DNA from: Paramacrobiotus metropolitanus
Taxonomy: Eukaryota; Tardigrada; Eutardigrada; Parachela; Macrobiotidae
Direction: 5' to 3'
Length of the DNA stretch: 64,000 nt
Assembly: GCF_019649055.1 (NCBI RefSeq)
Contig: NW_026570231.1
Location: 558,001 to 622,000, forward strand
Part shown: positions 1 through 12,900 of the stretch, one piece after another
Position numbering within the stretch: position 1 is the first letter of the stretch
Layout of the letters: each line of letters opens with the position of its first letter
Position numbers and translations under genes: made by a program
The notes under the pieces: model-generated
Seen by the model: only the letters and a program-made list of their open reading frames with translations
Database searches by the model: none
What the model was told of the DNA's origin: nothing

Positions 1-167
1 TATACTATATGTCCCAAAAGCATGTGTGCGCAGTTTCTCGCGCACACAGCAGCGCACATTACTAGTACTGCCCAAGAATATAAAATATAAAAGAATATTC
101 CTACCGTAACCGTACTATCCAATATTTGTATAAAAGAATATCCCTACTGTATAAAAAATATTCCTAC

Positions 168-1203
168 CTGGTAACCGTAATAAAAATTGTGCGACATCCT
201 CCTCGGACGGCAAGGGTATTTCCATTTTGTAGTGGTGGTCGATCATCTGATCGCAGAAAGTTTTCAGAGCTGAATTATCACATACGCCCACGATCGGCAT
301 CGGCAGAGCAACGGGCAAGGGAATATCTTCTCGAGCATCTCTCTCATCCACGATAAAAGGCTGAACTAGCATTACATACCCGATAAAGTTGACCGTTGCA
401 GAGGACGATGCGTGCAGCGTATTCATACCTGTAAACTCCTTGTCAACGACGCTTCTGCCTCGCGTTCGTCCGGATTTCGCACACGCACCATAAGAGGAGC
501 ATCAATCTGCCAGAACATAAACGCCGAAAATGAAAATCCAAGCGTGAGGTCCAACTTAAACGCACTTGCGCGGCTTGCCTGATCATCGTCATCGTCAAAA
601 GTGGAAGAAAAAGTCTGAGACTGAGAGTGCGCTAGATTTTCTCGAACACCCGTACGGGTAGCACCTTTGCGTCGATCTATATTAAAACCGAATGGTCAAT
701 CGAAGTTCGACAATTTAAATTACAGAACTATTGCATACCGCCTATACGTAAGTACGTACCTTGAATTCTTGCTAACGATGACCGTATCACCGATCGCGAA
801 ACTGCAGCTGTGGTATTATCTTGACTGGATGGAGGGGCGACGTCGGTGGCATTTCCGCCCATATCAGGCAACAAATCACTTTGTCCTGGCTGGGACTGAG
901 GACTGCAATCAGTAAATTCCGATCAGGCAGGCTTCTGTCGCAGTTCTGACACCATGGTTAGAAAGACTTCGTGTGCAGGTGTGCTTACGATTCAGTAAGC
1001 AACCAGTGGAACTGTGGAAGATAGGTATAATAACACTACAAAACCCTAACAGTGTGCACTTACAGCTCACCAGAAGCAGCCTCATAGTTCAACTGAAATA
1101 TACTCTCAATTTCCAATTCCGGATCATCGAAGACATCCGGGAAAGCCCCAGAAGAGCCCGACACAGAGCCTCGAGCACTTCTGGGAGACCGTCTCACACT
1201 CAT
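168..1203 (-). CDS. Unrecognised spliced gene, 5' part only
   Basis: I do not recognise this protein. Four minus-strand exons join in consistent phase: 1064-1203 (ATG at 1203), 760-902, 429-676 and 168-360, with donors GTAAGT, GTACGT, GTATGA and GTAGGA. The gene then runs off the left edge. The visible product is about 241 residues. It has a basic, Ser/Arg-rich start (MSVRRSPRSARG), a low-complexity Ser/Gln/Asp-rich middle including a DDDDD run, and from about residue 125 a hydrophobic, more ordered stretch (LGFSFSAFMFW) followed by an acidic segment. This suggests a disordered N-terminal tail leading into a folded domain whose remainder lies outside the window. The consistent phases and coding-like third positions make a real gene likely, although each exon alone is short. 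The last donor (at 167) and the acceptor at 361 are the weakest calls. Confidence 0.5.
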
Positions 1204-1968
1204 CGCGATGCAGTCCGAATGGCGCGAAGTAATTCCGTCCAAGCAAAGGCTACGCTTTGGTCAATCAGAAAAGGTTTTTAAAACTGCCTTCACATCAACG
1301 CAGTAATGTTTCATAATCAACACCAAAAAGTACGTAGATTAAAATTAATAGTCTTTATCATCTTCTATTTTCCTTTTTGAACTTATTCGGATTCCCTTTC
1401 AAATTTCAATATTAATTTTGTCAGTTCACTACTATTTCCTCACAGTCAGTCTGTCAGTGGGAAAAGCCTGCCAAAGCGCTAACCAGGCTTAAGTAGATAC
1501 ACAAGGGGGTTACCCACATAAAAGGCCGCTCGGGTGGGGTGCCGCGGAGCGTAGGGGCTGCGTTTGTACCACTTGCCGTACCAAAAAGTTTGCGTTTGTT
1601 TCGGTTTGTAGTTGTACCAAAACTTGTTTTTTTTAAGTGTTTTTTTGAATTTTGATAAGTACAGTACTTTACTGTACACAGCTTACTGTTACTCAATGTC
1701 ATTGGAGTCTTGGACACTGTGATTATATCCAAAAACTTACGTTTAATACGAGTACCTCCTGCAGCTTATTTTTATTTTATTTTGCATTAATCTGTTAGGT
1801 AGGTACTATTAGTACTTTTGGTTTTCTGGAACCCTTGTTTCGTCAGAAATCCAGGACACTGTACTCACGCTCAGATTGCCGACTGTGATCTGTGGGTGAC
1901 AGATTAAAATTTGCGACATTTCCGGGATTTCCCGTGTACTTTTGAAGGGAAACCACTAAGATCTGAAA
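1204..1968. other. Intergenic, probable divergent promoter region
   Basis: This stretch separates the minus-strand gene at the left edge from LSM2 on the plus strand, so it probably holds both promoters. It contains a GC-richer patch near 1520-1570 and T/A runs near 1620-1650. I see no convincing gene or repeat family; the minus-strand open frames at 1454-1732 look random. Confidence 0.4.
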
Positions 1969-2343
1969 ATGTTGTTTTATTCCTTTTTCAAATCCCTCAT
2001 CGGCAAGAAGATCGTGGTGGAGCTCAAAAATGACATGAGCCTTGGAGGCACCCTGGATTCAGTGGATCAGTATTTGAACATGAAGTTGATGGACGTTGCT
2101 GTGACGGATCCGGCGAAGTTCCCGCATATGCTAGCGGTGAAGAATATTTTTATCCGCGGTTCGGTCATTCGGTATGTTCACTTGCCAGCGGAAGAAGTGG
2201 ATGTGGAGCTGCTGCAGGACGCTTCTCGGCGCGACGCTCAACAGGCCAAGACCCAAGCAAAAACTCAGTCTTCTACCAAACCTCAGCCTCAACAACGTTC
2301 TGCGGTGCCGTCAACCGGTGGGGGAGCAAATGTTGTTGGTTAA
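1969..2343 (+). CDS. LSM2: U6 snRNA-associated Sm-like protein LSm2
   Basis: LSm2 is a subunit of the LSm2-8 ring, which binds the 3' U-tract of U6 snRNA in the nucleus, and of the LSm1-7 ring, which acts in cytoplasmic mRNA decapping and decay. The 124-residue product is intronless. It opens with the almost invariant MLFYSFFKSLIGKKI start of the family and carries the Sm1 motif (VDQYLNMKL, about residues 31-39) and the Sm2 motif (IRGSVIRYV, about residues 62-70). The conserved core ends near residue 95. A Gln/Thr/Ser/Pro-rich tail follows and is some 25-30 residues longer than the usual animal protein of about 95 residues; it is probably disordered. The ATG at 1969 is fixed by the conserved N-terminus. 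An AATAAA at 2685-2690 is a plausible polyadenylation signal. Confidence 0.97.
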   Translation: MLFYSFFKSLIGKKIVVELKNDMSLGGTLDSVDQYLNMKLMDVAVTDPAKFPHMLAVKNIFIRGSVIRYVHLPAEEVDVELLQDASRRDAQQAKTQAKTQSSTKPQPQQRSAVPSTGGGANVVG

Positions 2344-2684
2344 AGTACAGTACAGAAAAGACATTCAACATTAGTTCCATTCTCTGTTTACTGTTGCAAG
2401 GTTTGTATAGGAAATTAGGAATGCATTGTTACTTTGTAATTCACAGAATCACAGATTAAGTATTCTCCGTTTTTTAAATTGTGGTGGTGATGTTGACAAC
2501 TTGATGCATTGCGGGCTCGCAATCTTGGATTTTTAACAGCAAGACTGGAAGATCGCTCCAAAGAAAAATTCGGATCTTTATGATATCAGAGAAATCAGAT
2601 TGCGTTCTTTTGTTACTGCTTCTTGATGGATGTACCTTTGCAGTTTGCCGTTGAACGCTTGACGGATGTTACTGAATTGTGAGA

Positions 2685-2690
2685 AATAAA
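2685..2690 (+). promoter_or_regulatory. Polyadenylation signal, LSM2
   Basis: A canonical AATAAA lies 342 nt after the LSM2 stop codon and is the first such hexamer downstream on that strand. The assignment rests on position only. Confidence 0.5.
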
Positions 2691-3553
2691 AAGGTCTCTT
2701 GAAAACGGGAGTCTTTAAAATTAATGGCATTATTATAGCAATAATATTATAATAGAAAGTTTAAAATGTCAAACCGGAGTTACCGGACAACTTTATTCCT
2801 TTTCATAGTTTTCAATAAACAAAACTCGTGCAACGGAAGCAACAATAAGGTAGAAGACCGCTTACTCTCCACTACTTTGCTGTCTGCACATGAATCTTTT
2901 TTTGTATTTCTAGAAAACAAATAAACGTTATACGTTAGAAATGATAGTGGTTTTTATACAGTAGTGAGTAGTCAGTACGACTCACCATCAGTACGTACGC
3001 ATATCTACACTCTGTGGTCTGCACTTACTGCAAACACCCAGGGAGAGCGATTCACTTGCGACGGTGTCGACGGCAACCAGTTTGCATAGGTCCGCCTCCT
3101 ACAACTTCATTGGATTTCGGTTGGGGTCTGGTTTTGTCCGAAGTTGACAGTTGAGTTTTTTGAGAGCTGCTCTCTCCCTACGTCAGCTTTTTTTGCAGAA
3201 TCTCTTTAATTACGCACTGTCAACCCTGGAGATTTGGATCAGTTACAAATTTACACCCGAGTTAAGGTTTCAGAATTATTTTTTCTACGTGATAAGTGAA
3301 GATATTTTCCAAATCTTCGAAACATCACATATGCTATAACTAAGATGCTGCCGTTGTGATCGCCTGGGAGATAGAAAAAGTCAGCCTTCAACGCTGATTA
3401 CAATCTGCTAGGATTATTGATTGTGGTGCTTCAAAAGTGTGTATACGGTGAAATCCTTCATCTGGATGCGCTCGTTTACACAAGGTTCGTGACATTTAAG
3501 TGCTGGGTTTGTTTTAGAACTTTGCTTATGTCACGCTTATCTAGGCTGGAAAA
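2691..3553. other. Intergenic and 5' flank of the coiled-coil gene
   Basis: AT-rich DNA between LSM2 and the next plus-strand gene. It should hold that gene's promoter and 5' UTR. The open frames at 3151-3339 and 3417-3701 do not look coding; the real first exon starts at 3554 in a different frame from the second of these. Confidence 0.35.
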
Positions 3554-6500
3554 ATGTCTGCACGCTCTAAACCTTCTCCCCAGCTCCAAGGGACAGTGCG
3601 TTCATCTGCGTTTAGTTTGCATTCTGCCAAAAAATCTTCGGACAAAGGCTCATGTAAGCAGTAAGATGTTTATATATGCAGTTTCACAGCGTAATAATTA
3701 ATAATTACAGTAATAATTACAGTAATGCTTGATAATATTTAAAAAATTTTGGTTAAAAACCTTACAAGTTATAATTATAATTTCTACACAATGTTTACAG
3801 TGTAATAATAATATCGCAGATTGCTGATCGAGAGAAGCCATTTAAAACGTGCATCTTCGAGTAGGATTGCAAGACTTTTCAGAGTGTTTTCAGTTTCTCT
3901 GCTTGCGATTTGCGGAATTTGCTTTTTGTACAATAAGCTGAATAAAGTAATTGCAGCTAATTCGACTTCGTGATGTTAATCGTTGCAGTTGAATCGTTGA
4001 GTGTTGCGATTACTGGAATGTGGTTATGGGGTTGGCATAAGCGATAAGCCGCATAATTATTATGTCTAATATAAAACATAGATTTTTGTTTTGTTAACCA
4101 GAATTAGATTAGTATTTATTTCATGATGAGTTGCAGCTGCTGAAGTGAATCTGCCCTAGCTGTTGCTGCATTAGTGGCGTTAGGGGACTTACTTGCTGGA
4201 ATTCAAGTTGAACGATGTACTCGGTTGTCATTTTGCGACTAACCTGTCGCTAACTTAAAAGTAAACGAACTGCTTATAATCTTATCTCAAGTGATTCTAG
4301 CAAATCGTTCATGCGAGCACAGTGCATTATGTTGCGTTTGTTGCCACTTAATTGCATTGCAGGCAATTATAATTTGCAATAACGCAAGCACGCTTTTGAA
4401 AGTGACAAATGGCTCCCACCAGTTCACTCGTTCTGATGGTCTTTATAGACTTTGTAAAATATCTGAATAGAACGATCGATTGTGGGTGCAGAGCTGTGTG
4501 ATGCAGTTTCTGAATTGTATACAGTAACTGCAGCATTAAACAGAATACGGCCCGTTTATCAATTGCTATATACAACCAGAATATCTGCAAGATGGACAAC
4601 CTAATAAAAAATTGGCTAAGAAATATGATAGATGACTATTGCGTGATGAGCGTCAGGTTGATTAACCAGGTTCAGGTCTGTAAATGCCGGTTTGAATGTG
4701 TAGAATTGTGCGCAACGACAGCGTTTCGGTTTTTCGTGGTCTTGATCAAAGTTAAACAATTTGCAATCTGAATGGATTTTATGAAGATCGTTTACCCTAT
4801 CTAGTTGCGCTTGGTTGCTTATAACCGCTCCGCTTTTCCAATGCAAATTTGCTCGGCTTATCTGACGCGCGCAGTTTATGGTAACTTTTTATTTCGATGT
4901 CAGAGCGAAGTTGGCGCGTTATTATTTGTACATGATAGCTTTTCGACGGAATTTTATATGTCCAGTTAAATCCTTGATACGCCAGTAATAAACCTGCAGC
5001 GTAGCGGAATATACTATTTTGATCCAGATACGAACACCCGTGGAATTTCGAAAAACGCTGATTTAGCCGTGTCTACATCATCGACGCTTATGCCGCCACC
5101 ACGTTCGACTGTTAAAAAGAAGCCTCAGACGTTAACCAAAGAAGCAGCACCCCGGCCTACTAAGAAGCTGGCTAAGGAAAATTCTGATGGTGAGAGATGC
5201 TGGAATATCAAGATATTTGGTTGTAGACGGATCATTTTGTGTTCTGCTTAGAAGTTCCATCCCTTGAGGGATTATCCCGAAGTATAACCAGTTCAGCCCG
5301 CAAACCGGTATCCTCTCGTGGGACATCCTCTTCTCCACACAGTGCTTCGCCTGTTCACTTTGATGGTGGTAATTTGTCTGATAAATCTGCCAAAAAACTG
5401 GATTCGTCAGGAAGCATCATCAGATCGAGACTTGCTGCACCGGGTGAGTTGGAACATATGCTACCAAGCATGCACTAACCATAACTGGTAACTTGTAAGC
5501 CGTAGTTAATTGTAATTATTATAATATTTATCTTTGTTGTATTAGTGGAAAATTTTTCAGACAAATAGATTAGTTTACTTACTATTTCAGTGGTGGTTTG
5601 AAGTATTAGCTTTTTTTTTATTACAGGAGCTTACTATAGCCGTGTATTTCACACTATAGTAAGTATGTAAGTACTTATTATTTAGCTTGCATTAAAACAA
5701 TTTTGCATCAAATCAGCCGATCGATGGTTTTGCATCAAATTAACCGACCGTTCCGTATGAGTACAGATTATTCTTCAGCAGTCACACCATCCGCCAAAAG
5801 CGTAGTTTACCCGATTTTTAAGAATTGATTTTTGGATTTTTGTTGATGCCCTTCGTTAGTTGGGAAAATTGAGCTTCATACTTTTTAAAAAAATCAATAC
5901 GTCGTGTAAGTCCCAGTGAAATATCGCGCTAATGGCTCTGAAACGGCAGACGGATATCCGATCAATGCGCTTGGCGTCTTTGAGACTCGATACTTTCCGA
6001 TGTACAGTAGTTCGATTATTTTTGTAACTCGGTTGAGCCGAGTTTTGCTTATTTTTATAGATGCTTTCCCAGTTGTTTATAAAGACACCAAATGGTGATC
6101 GCAAGAAGTCTTGGAGAGATTGTATAAACAATAACCTACAACAATAGCACCAGAAATAGTTGGAGCAGCATTTAATGAATTTATTTAGATCGACCATTTC
6201 CTTTTTTTCTCATTACTGATTTACGAATTGAACTGCTGCTGACTCGATACGAAAAAACGGACTATCGTATAGAATTTCGCGCTTGATGCGCAAGGTTTAA
6301 GGTTTTGCAGGCCATAAGTGGTTTATACAAATACTTACCTAAACAAATGTCATCAGCATCTGTTATTTTGAGATTTCCTTGGCTTGTTAGATGAGTGTCG
6401 GTGTGTGTTAACGTTTCTCGTTAGTGATTTGCATCTTTTCTGTTGTACGTTTGAATTCCTAAAAGTATAAACGCTCTGAATACTTCTGTACTTTCTTTAT

Positions 6501-8932
6501 CAATCACTCGAAAAAATTTGGTTTTCAGCAGATTGATGTAACGTGTAACTAACTGGTAACACGAAGTTCATGCGATTATTTTATTGTGTTATGATGATAA
6601 TAATGGCATGCGCGCCTCGCGCGTATGGCTATTTGCTTAGGTTTCTTTTACAGTTTTCTCTTTATACCGGTCCCTAGTTTCGTTTTCGTGCACAAAAAGT
6701 TAAAAGACGTCAGTGCTAGTGAATTTAACGTTTCAAAACGTGAAGTCACTACGCTCCAAAAATGTTTTTGCCAAATTTATTCGACTGAATTAGTATTCAC
6801 ATTGTGTGGAAAAGCATTTCTTGAACAATTATACCAATAAAAAATTAATCTGATTTTGATGATAAAAATATGTTACATTCTTTCGGGTTTACAGTATCTG
6901 AAGTCGGTAGTTGCATGAATTACGCTATATTTTCTCCTTTTTATCCTGTGTAGGAGCACTTACGTACTCCGGTTCGTTATTGTTGTACATTCTAACGTGT
7001 TCTGTATTTTCGTACACGTAAGAACACACACAGATGGTACCACCAAAATTTGAATACGACAACAATAACACCCACTGTTTACAGGAACACTTACGCGCCG
7101 GTTACGAGAAACTGCTCGTGCCGAACCATCGGATCATGGCTCCTCCAGAACCATTGGCCATCAACCCGGCCGTAACACGGTTTCTACTAGTATGCCGGCA
7201 CGACCAAAGTATCCTGTCCAAATGTCTAAATCGGGTGTCGACAGCAACACCAAGGTAGAACAATGGCGAGCAAAACTTCAGAACTGCTTTTGTCTTACAT
7301 ACTCAATTGCATATTTCTTTGTGCTATTGTACTCCTACATATAGATCTCCATCAAAAGGAGTTGGCTACTGTAGTGCGATAATAATAATAATTAAAAACG
7401 CTCGCTCGCTTCGCTCGCTCGCTTGATAATATAATAAAACTCCTCACTATCATGTATATTAGCGGAAATTGATTTATACGAGGAAGAATTTTGTCAAGTA
7501 TATGATTGGATGATTGGATCCAGTGAGTAGCAGTATTTTATTTAATGTAAATTGAAATATGATTAAACATTTGCTGTATGGTTGAATTACCACAGCGGTG
7601 GTTTCTTAGTGCTTAGCTATGAGGTCATGGGAAATACTTAACTTTTTATGGTTGACTTTATTCAGATGGATGGTCACCCACCCGAGAAAGCGCCGTCCAC
7701 ACCCGGAACGGATGCTTGCAAAATTATTGGGGAGGGCGACGTACCGGTGGAAAATGTCCCACCCATTTCCAGCGACTCTCAGCTGTTCCTGCAGATCCAG
7801 TCTCTGGAGGAACGGATGCGGCTGATCTCCGATGAGCTGACCATGACTATTCGCGAGAAAGAAGCAGTTCAGCAAAGACTTGAAAATTTGACCGAAGAGC
7901 ATAACGCGACATTGCAGGAATTGCAGGCAACTCACAGTAAACAAGAGGTCTTGTTGGCCGAGAATCAGCAGTTGACCCAATCTCATAACAGCTCATCTGG
8001 ACAACTCGAAAGCCTCAAAATGCAGGTGGACGACTTGCGCACGCAGTGTGATGGATTATACACTGAGCAAAAGCGTGTATGTGATGCTAATGCAGCGCTG
8101 CAAGTCGAACGTGATCAGCAGAGCGAGCAGCTGCGCGGGATGATGGATGAACGCGAGCAGACCCTGTCTGAACTTGCCGATTTCCGGGCACAAGCGGCGG
8201 CTGCTCTTGAAAAGGCTCAAAATGCGGAAGACCGACTTACTAAAGTGCTGGATGAACGAGAAGCGATTAAAAAAGATTTCTCTGCTGTTAAAAAGAAACG
8301 ACATGTAGATTTGGAGAAAGCCCAGGAGGAGGTGATTCTCCTGCAGAAGAAAATCGAAGAAAAAATAAATGAAGCGGAAAGTTGGCGCGCCGTCGCAGAG
8401 CTGAAAGGCGAAGAAATCCGGAAGCTGCAGAAAGAGCTGGAAGATGCGCGAAGTATTGTGGAGCGGCATCAGTTGTGCGAAGCGGAATTGAAACGCCAGT
8501 CAATTGATATCACTAGTTTGCAAGTAAAAGCAGACAAATGCACTGCAGTCGAACGGTGAGCTGTTTATAAACGTAGTCAGTCAAGTACTGAAGTACTCAA
8601 TTTTTAAATCGACTTTGATACAGACATGATTTTTATATCGTATTTGTTGGTCAAAGTTTTGTCTTTTGTACAGCGTATTGCTGTGTTGGGTGCTGCCACA
8701 AATCATTTTGCATTATTCTAGGGACCTTCGTACTCTACTAGCAGAAAAGGAAGATGAGCTGCGAAATCTCCGGCGTCAGTCAATGTTGCTTACCCAGGAA
8801 AAAGATACGTTGAAATACCGACTGGATGAAATGAGCGAGCAAGAACCGCGGCGTCCTCGACATTCCACTGTGTTAGTTGCCGGATCTCTTAATGAACAAC
8901 TGGAGTGCTTGGAAGAGGGCGAAGATCTTTGA
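3554..8932 (+). CDS. Long coiled-coil protein with Ser/Pro-rich N-terminus
   Basis: Six exons join in consistent phase: 3554-3653, 5067-5189, 5252-5443, 7085-7254, 7666-8555 and 8722-8932, giving about 561 residues. The first four exons (residues 1 to about 195) encode a basic, Ser/Thr/Pro-rich, probably disordered region with many Lys and Arg. Residues from about 225 to 530 are continuous heptad-rich coiled coil, rich in Glu, Gln, Lys and Leu (for example LEERMRLISDEL and LLAEKEDELRNLRRQ). The C-terminus is acidic (LECLEEGEDL). This layout is common among microtubule-, centrosome- or Golgi-associated coiled-coil proteins, but coiled coils align to each other non-specifically and I do not assign a family. 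Introns 1 (1.4 kb) and 3 (1.6 kb) are long for this window. Exon 5 begins with an ATG right after its acceptor, so a shorter isoform from an internal promoter is possible. Confidence 0.8.
5701..5754. repeat. Two-copy 27-bp tandem repeat in intron
   Basis: Two adjacent 27-bp units share a TTTTGCATCAAAT start and diverge in their last ten bases. They lie in intron 3 of the coiled-coil gene. No function is evident. Confidence 0.6.
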
Positions 8933-9933
8933 ACACTTTTTTTCCATGACTATGCGGATGCGTGATCTGGCCTGTATCGGGCCGCTGTCGGCATTGTTTC
9001 ATTGCTCCGCGACGTTTTGTCAGGCTTACGCTATTGCATTTTGCGATCTTCTGTGCCTGCACGGATATTTTTTCCAAAGTTTTCAAGTATTGCCAGTTGT
9101 GTGAGTTTAGTGTTAGTTTCACATTATTCCCGGTTTAGATTGTTTATTTATAACGAACGCTCCCTTCTTTTTATCGTGTATAGGTTCATCATGATCTTCC
9201 TGAACCTTTGGCTTGTTCCTTTTGATTTGGTGATAGGTGTCTGTACATAAAAACTTTCAATCAGTCCATGCGAAATGCAAACATGGTGCATGTTGTATGC
9301 CGAGCTTAAAAGATTACTCGGTATCAGGTTATTCCATATTCTACGTAGCAGGATAATGTAATGTGTAAGGCTGTGATGTATAGTGTATATACTAACAATT
9401 GGTAGGCTATTTCCAAAATTATTAATGTAAAAGCCCTTCCTGCATACATATTACGCTCATTGACTTCATTCTTTGGCTTTATTGCACCACAAAAAGAAAA
9501 GGATAGCTCACGACCGCCGAGTGCCGACAATCCGAAAACTTTAAAAAGTTAATGCTGAGTCTTCTGACAACACTCATGGTCAGAAATAATGAACATAATT
9601 GCACTGCACTAATATAATACACATCACCCTTCAAACAAAGACGTCCATGAAAAAAATTCATTGGAGCAAGATGACATATCACATAAACATGCACAGCTTT
9701 GATCACTTCCGCAGGCGGTGAGGCAAGTTTTTCCTTAGCCGACAACAAGATGTTCTAAAAGAACAACCAATGCCAATTATAGATTTCCAGTTTTTCACAT
9801 ATCGAATTTTTCTGAGCACCAGCCATTCTACCGAAAATACCACTATCAGATGAAAGTATCCATGAAATAAAATTCAACTGTACAGTGTACATTAATCTTC
9901 GTATCGCAGCATAGCAAATAATTTAGGGTAATG
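8933..9933. other. Convergent intergenic / 3' UTR region
   Basis: This lies between the stop codons of the plus-strand coiled-coil gene and the minus-strand DNAJC11 gene. A minus-strand AATAAA at 9478-9483 sits about 450 nt past the DNAJC11 stop and could end its transcript. A minus-strand open stretch at about 9640-9748, preceded by a good AG acceptor, has coding-like composition (starting NILLSAKEKLASPPAE). I cannot attach it to any gene. Confidence 0.4.
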
Positions 9934-12900
9934 TCATAACGTAGCTATACCGGGTGAAGGCAAATGTAACGCCTCGTCATCCATGACCTGAACTAAATGA
10001 TGTTTTCCTCCAAAAATATAATGGATCTGTAATCTTTTCCGTTCACTAATACATGGATCGTAAAAACCGGGTAAATCCGTCTATCCAGAAAAAGAAACGA
10101 AATTCATGCACTGAAGTGCGAACAGATCACAGCCAAGCGTAACGAATAAGCATAAATATAATGAACTATCTATAGTATACAAAGTATCTATATGTACATA
10201 CATGATACATAACGAACGCCAATCTACATAGTAAGTGCGATAAAAATGTTTTCTCATCATTCGAAATCTTCAACAGACCTTCGACAAAGCGGGTAGATCT
10301 AACTGGTGATTTCTGACCAAACACTGTAGTTGAACATGGACGTCTATTGTATCCATGGTCCTAATGGAATGTAACCACCAAGAAAATAATTACATTCAAC
10401 AGTACAGTAAATATCTCAGTATGTACATAAATATCTCAAGCAGGCACGACCTACGGTTGAAAATCATCGAATCTTCCGTACACTGCTCTGTCGATAACAA
10501 GGCCATTGGACAGTCCTTCCGAATTTATTAAATCCTCGTATTTATCGATCATGAGCTTCAACTAATGAGCAATGGAATATAACAATAACACTTAAGAAAA
10601 ATTTGGAACGAATCGGTACTTACAAAATTTTCATATTCTTTTCTTTTCTCTTCTAATCCCGACCGGTAAGAATTTCGCTTTGACCGTAAACGTCTACCAA
10701 ATAAAAACTGTCAGTAAAATGTATTATTTCAAGCTTAAATGTAAACTTACTCGGTGACATACGCTTTCCACTGAGGGATGAAATATATAGATTTCACACA
10801 AGCGTACAGCAGGAGAGGGGTCACTGTTCCATAGAACACCGGTGCTGGAAGGATATCATGAGAGAGGAGAATAGGAAAGGAAAATGCCTGGTTCGATCGC
10901 TGGAACCTGGAACATGATTTCATTACAGAACTTTTCCGACTGATGTTAAATCAGCTAGGAATAAATGCGCTCAAAAAGTTTCGAAAAAATCCACAAAATT
11001 TTGAAAAAGGTTGGTGCCAACAAAAAAGTCTCTATATAAAACTTACGTTATGCGTAAAGTCACTCCACCGGGAAGGGCAAGAGCCATACTGGCGGCAAGC
11101 TGATTATATTTGCTAACACGTCTGGAAACTCCATACTCCAGGGTCACGCCTCGAAATCCCGTTCTGAAATGGTAACTTTCATTAACATCCACTAATATAT
11201 ATATACAAATTCATTGTATATTTTATACTCAATAAACAACGTACTTCAAACCAATAGACAGTTTCGGTTCATGTGCCAACGGGAGTTTTCGCGAGTATGT
11301 AATTCCCAACACGACGTCATCAGGACTCATCTACAACAAAAAATTAATTTCTAACTCTTTCCATAACATAATCTACAGCATCATTTCACACGAATATCAT
11401 CGCGCGTTAGATCCTATACTGCTTACCTCTGACGTCACAGAAAATCTGCTATCTTTAAAGTCCTTGTCAATTCTCGTTACCACATTCACCACCCGTGTGG
11501 TGCCACGCACAATAACCCGCCCATTTCCGAGTTTTCCAAGATTTGATCCATAGGCTACACGCACAGTCACGAACGTCTACCCAGAATATCATATATGGTA
11601 CCAATCAAGTTCTACCTATTTCCATCAAAGGCATCATTCCGAATCGGGAAAAGGCAGAAAATGCGCTAAGTGAAATATACCTACAAGATAAATTTATTGC
11701 AACAAATTAGAGATTTTTTCTTTCAAAAGATAACAAAATGGCGCTCACTTTCCAGCATCTAGTCGTTTGTTCAACTTTAGATGTGCTACCAAACCTCGAC
11801 TCGGACCTGTCATAACTTTGAACTACAAAGCAGGGTATCAATGGATTAGCACTGGTCTCAGGAAATTTATACAGGTAATTCTAGCAACATGCACGCACAT
11901 CACCGGTAACAGTCTCCGACAAAGTTTTATTCATTTCCACACCAAACATGCCTCCTCCGGTTCCACGCTCGTAATTCACATTAGAAAACAATTGAAATCT
12001 ATCCACTTGAGGCCACGGTGCTTCGATACTCTGGACAGTTGATAGCGTCGTGATTTCTACATGTGGTATATAGCTGTCAAGCAGAAAGTTGAGTTTTAGG
12101 AAAAAAATACGAAAACTTCAGCAAATAAAAGTCCAAATGCTTCCGGAATTCGAAGAAAACGTTCTTTATGTACAAACGTAAAATAATGTAAAATAGCGTA
12201 ATTTGCAAACCGAAAAAATAAAACAGCGAAGTAAAATATTCAAAACTGTCAGGCTGCTGACAGACGTACTTTTGTATTCCATAATCTTTTGTGTCACGGT
12301 TCCGTCGTTCGAACAGATCTGTCACATCCAATCCCATGGACATTTCATTGTGAGGATTGGTTGACTCTTTTTCTTTACGCTTTTCTCGTTCCTCTTTTAG
12401 TTCGTCTAAGGTTTTCCGGTTAGCCGGGTCGACCGGGACAACCTAGAAAAAATTAAGAGCATAATCAAGAATCTGGAAAACCACATGTCCAGACTGCTGC
12501 CCATGGAAAGTGGTTCTAACCTGCCACAAATCGCTAACAGTCCCGCTGGCGCCACATGCGTCATAAAGTGATTTTCGGTACGGATCCCTTAAAACTATTC
12601 AAAGAAATCAAAGAAATCCACCACGGAACAAATCAACAAAATGCACTACCAGAGAGTGAGAAACACGCGAGTACAGTTAACACCCAATTCACCTACTATA
12701 AAAAGAATTTGCTTTCAATACGTAACCTAATCGTAAACGCAGAATGAGAGCATCTTTTATTGAAAGATGGTTAATTATGTCTTCTTATTTACGTATTTAA
12801 AAGCTAACTGAAAATACAATGCCACACCTGACCCAGCAAATCATAATAATTTTGAAAATACTATCGAGCTAACAAAAATAGTACCTAATTACCATACGGA

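Noticed and set aside
5856-6197. 113-codon minus-strand frame
   Set aside because: Lies within intron 3 of the coiled-coil gene, with Cys/Phe/Asn-rich composition typical of AT-rich non-coding DNA.
7399-7424. CGCTCGCTCGCTTCGCTCGCTCGC motif considered as a repeat array
   Set aside because: A single 26-bp imperfect simple repeat in an intron. There are no spacers, so it is not a CRISPR or satellite array.
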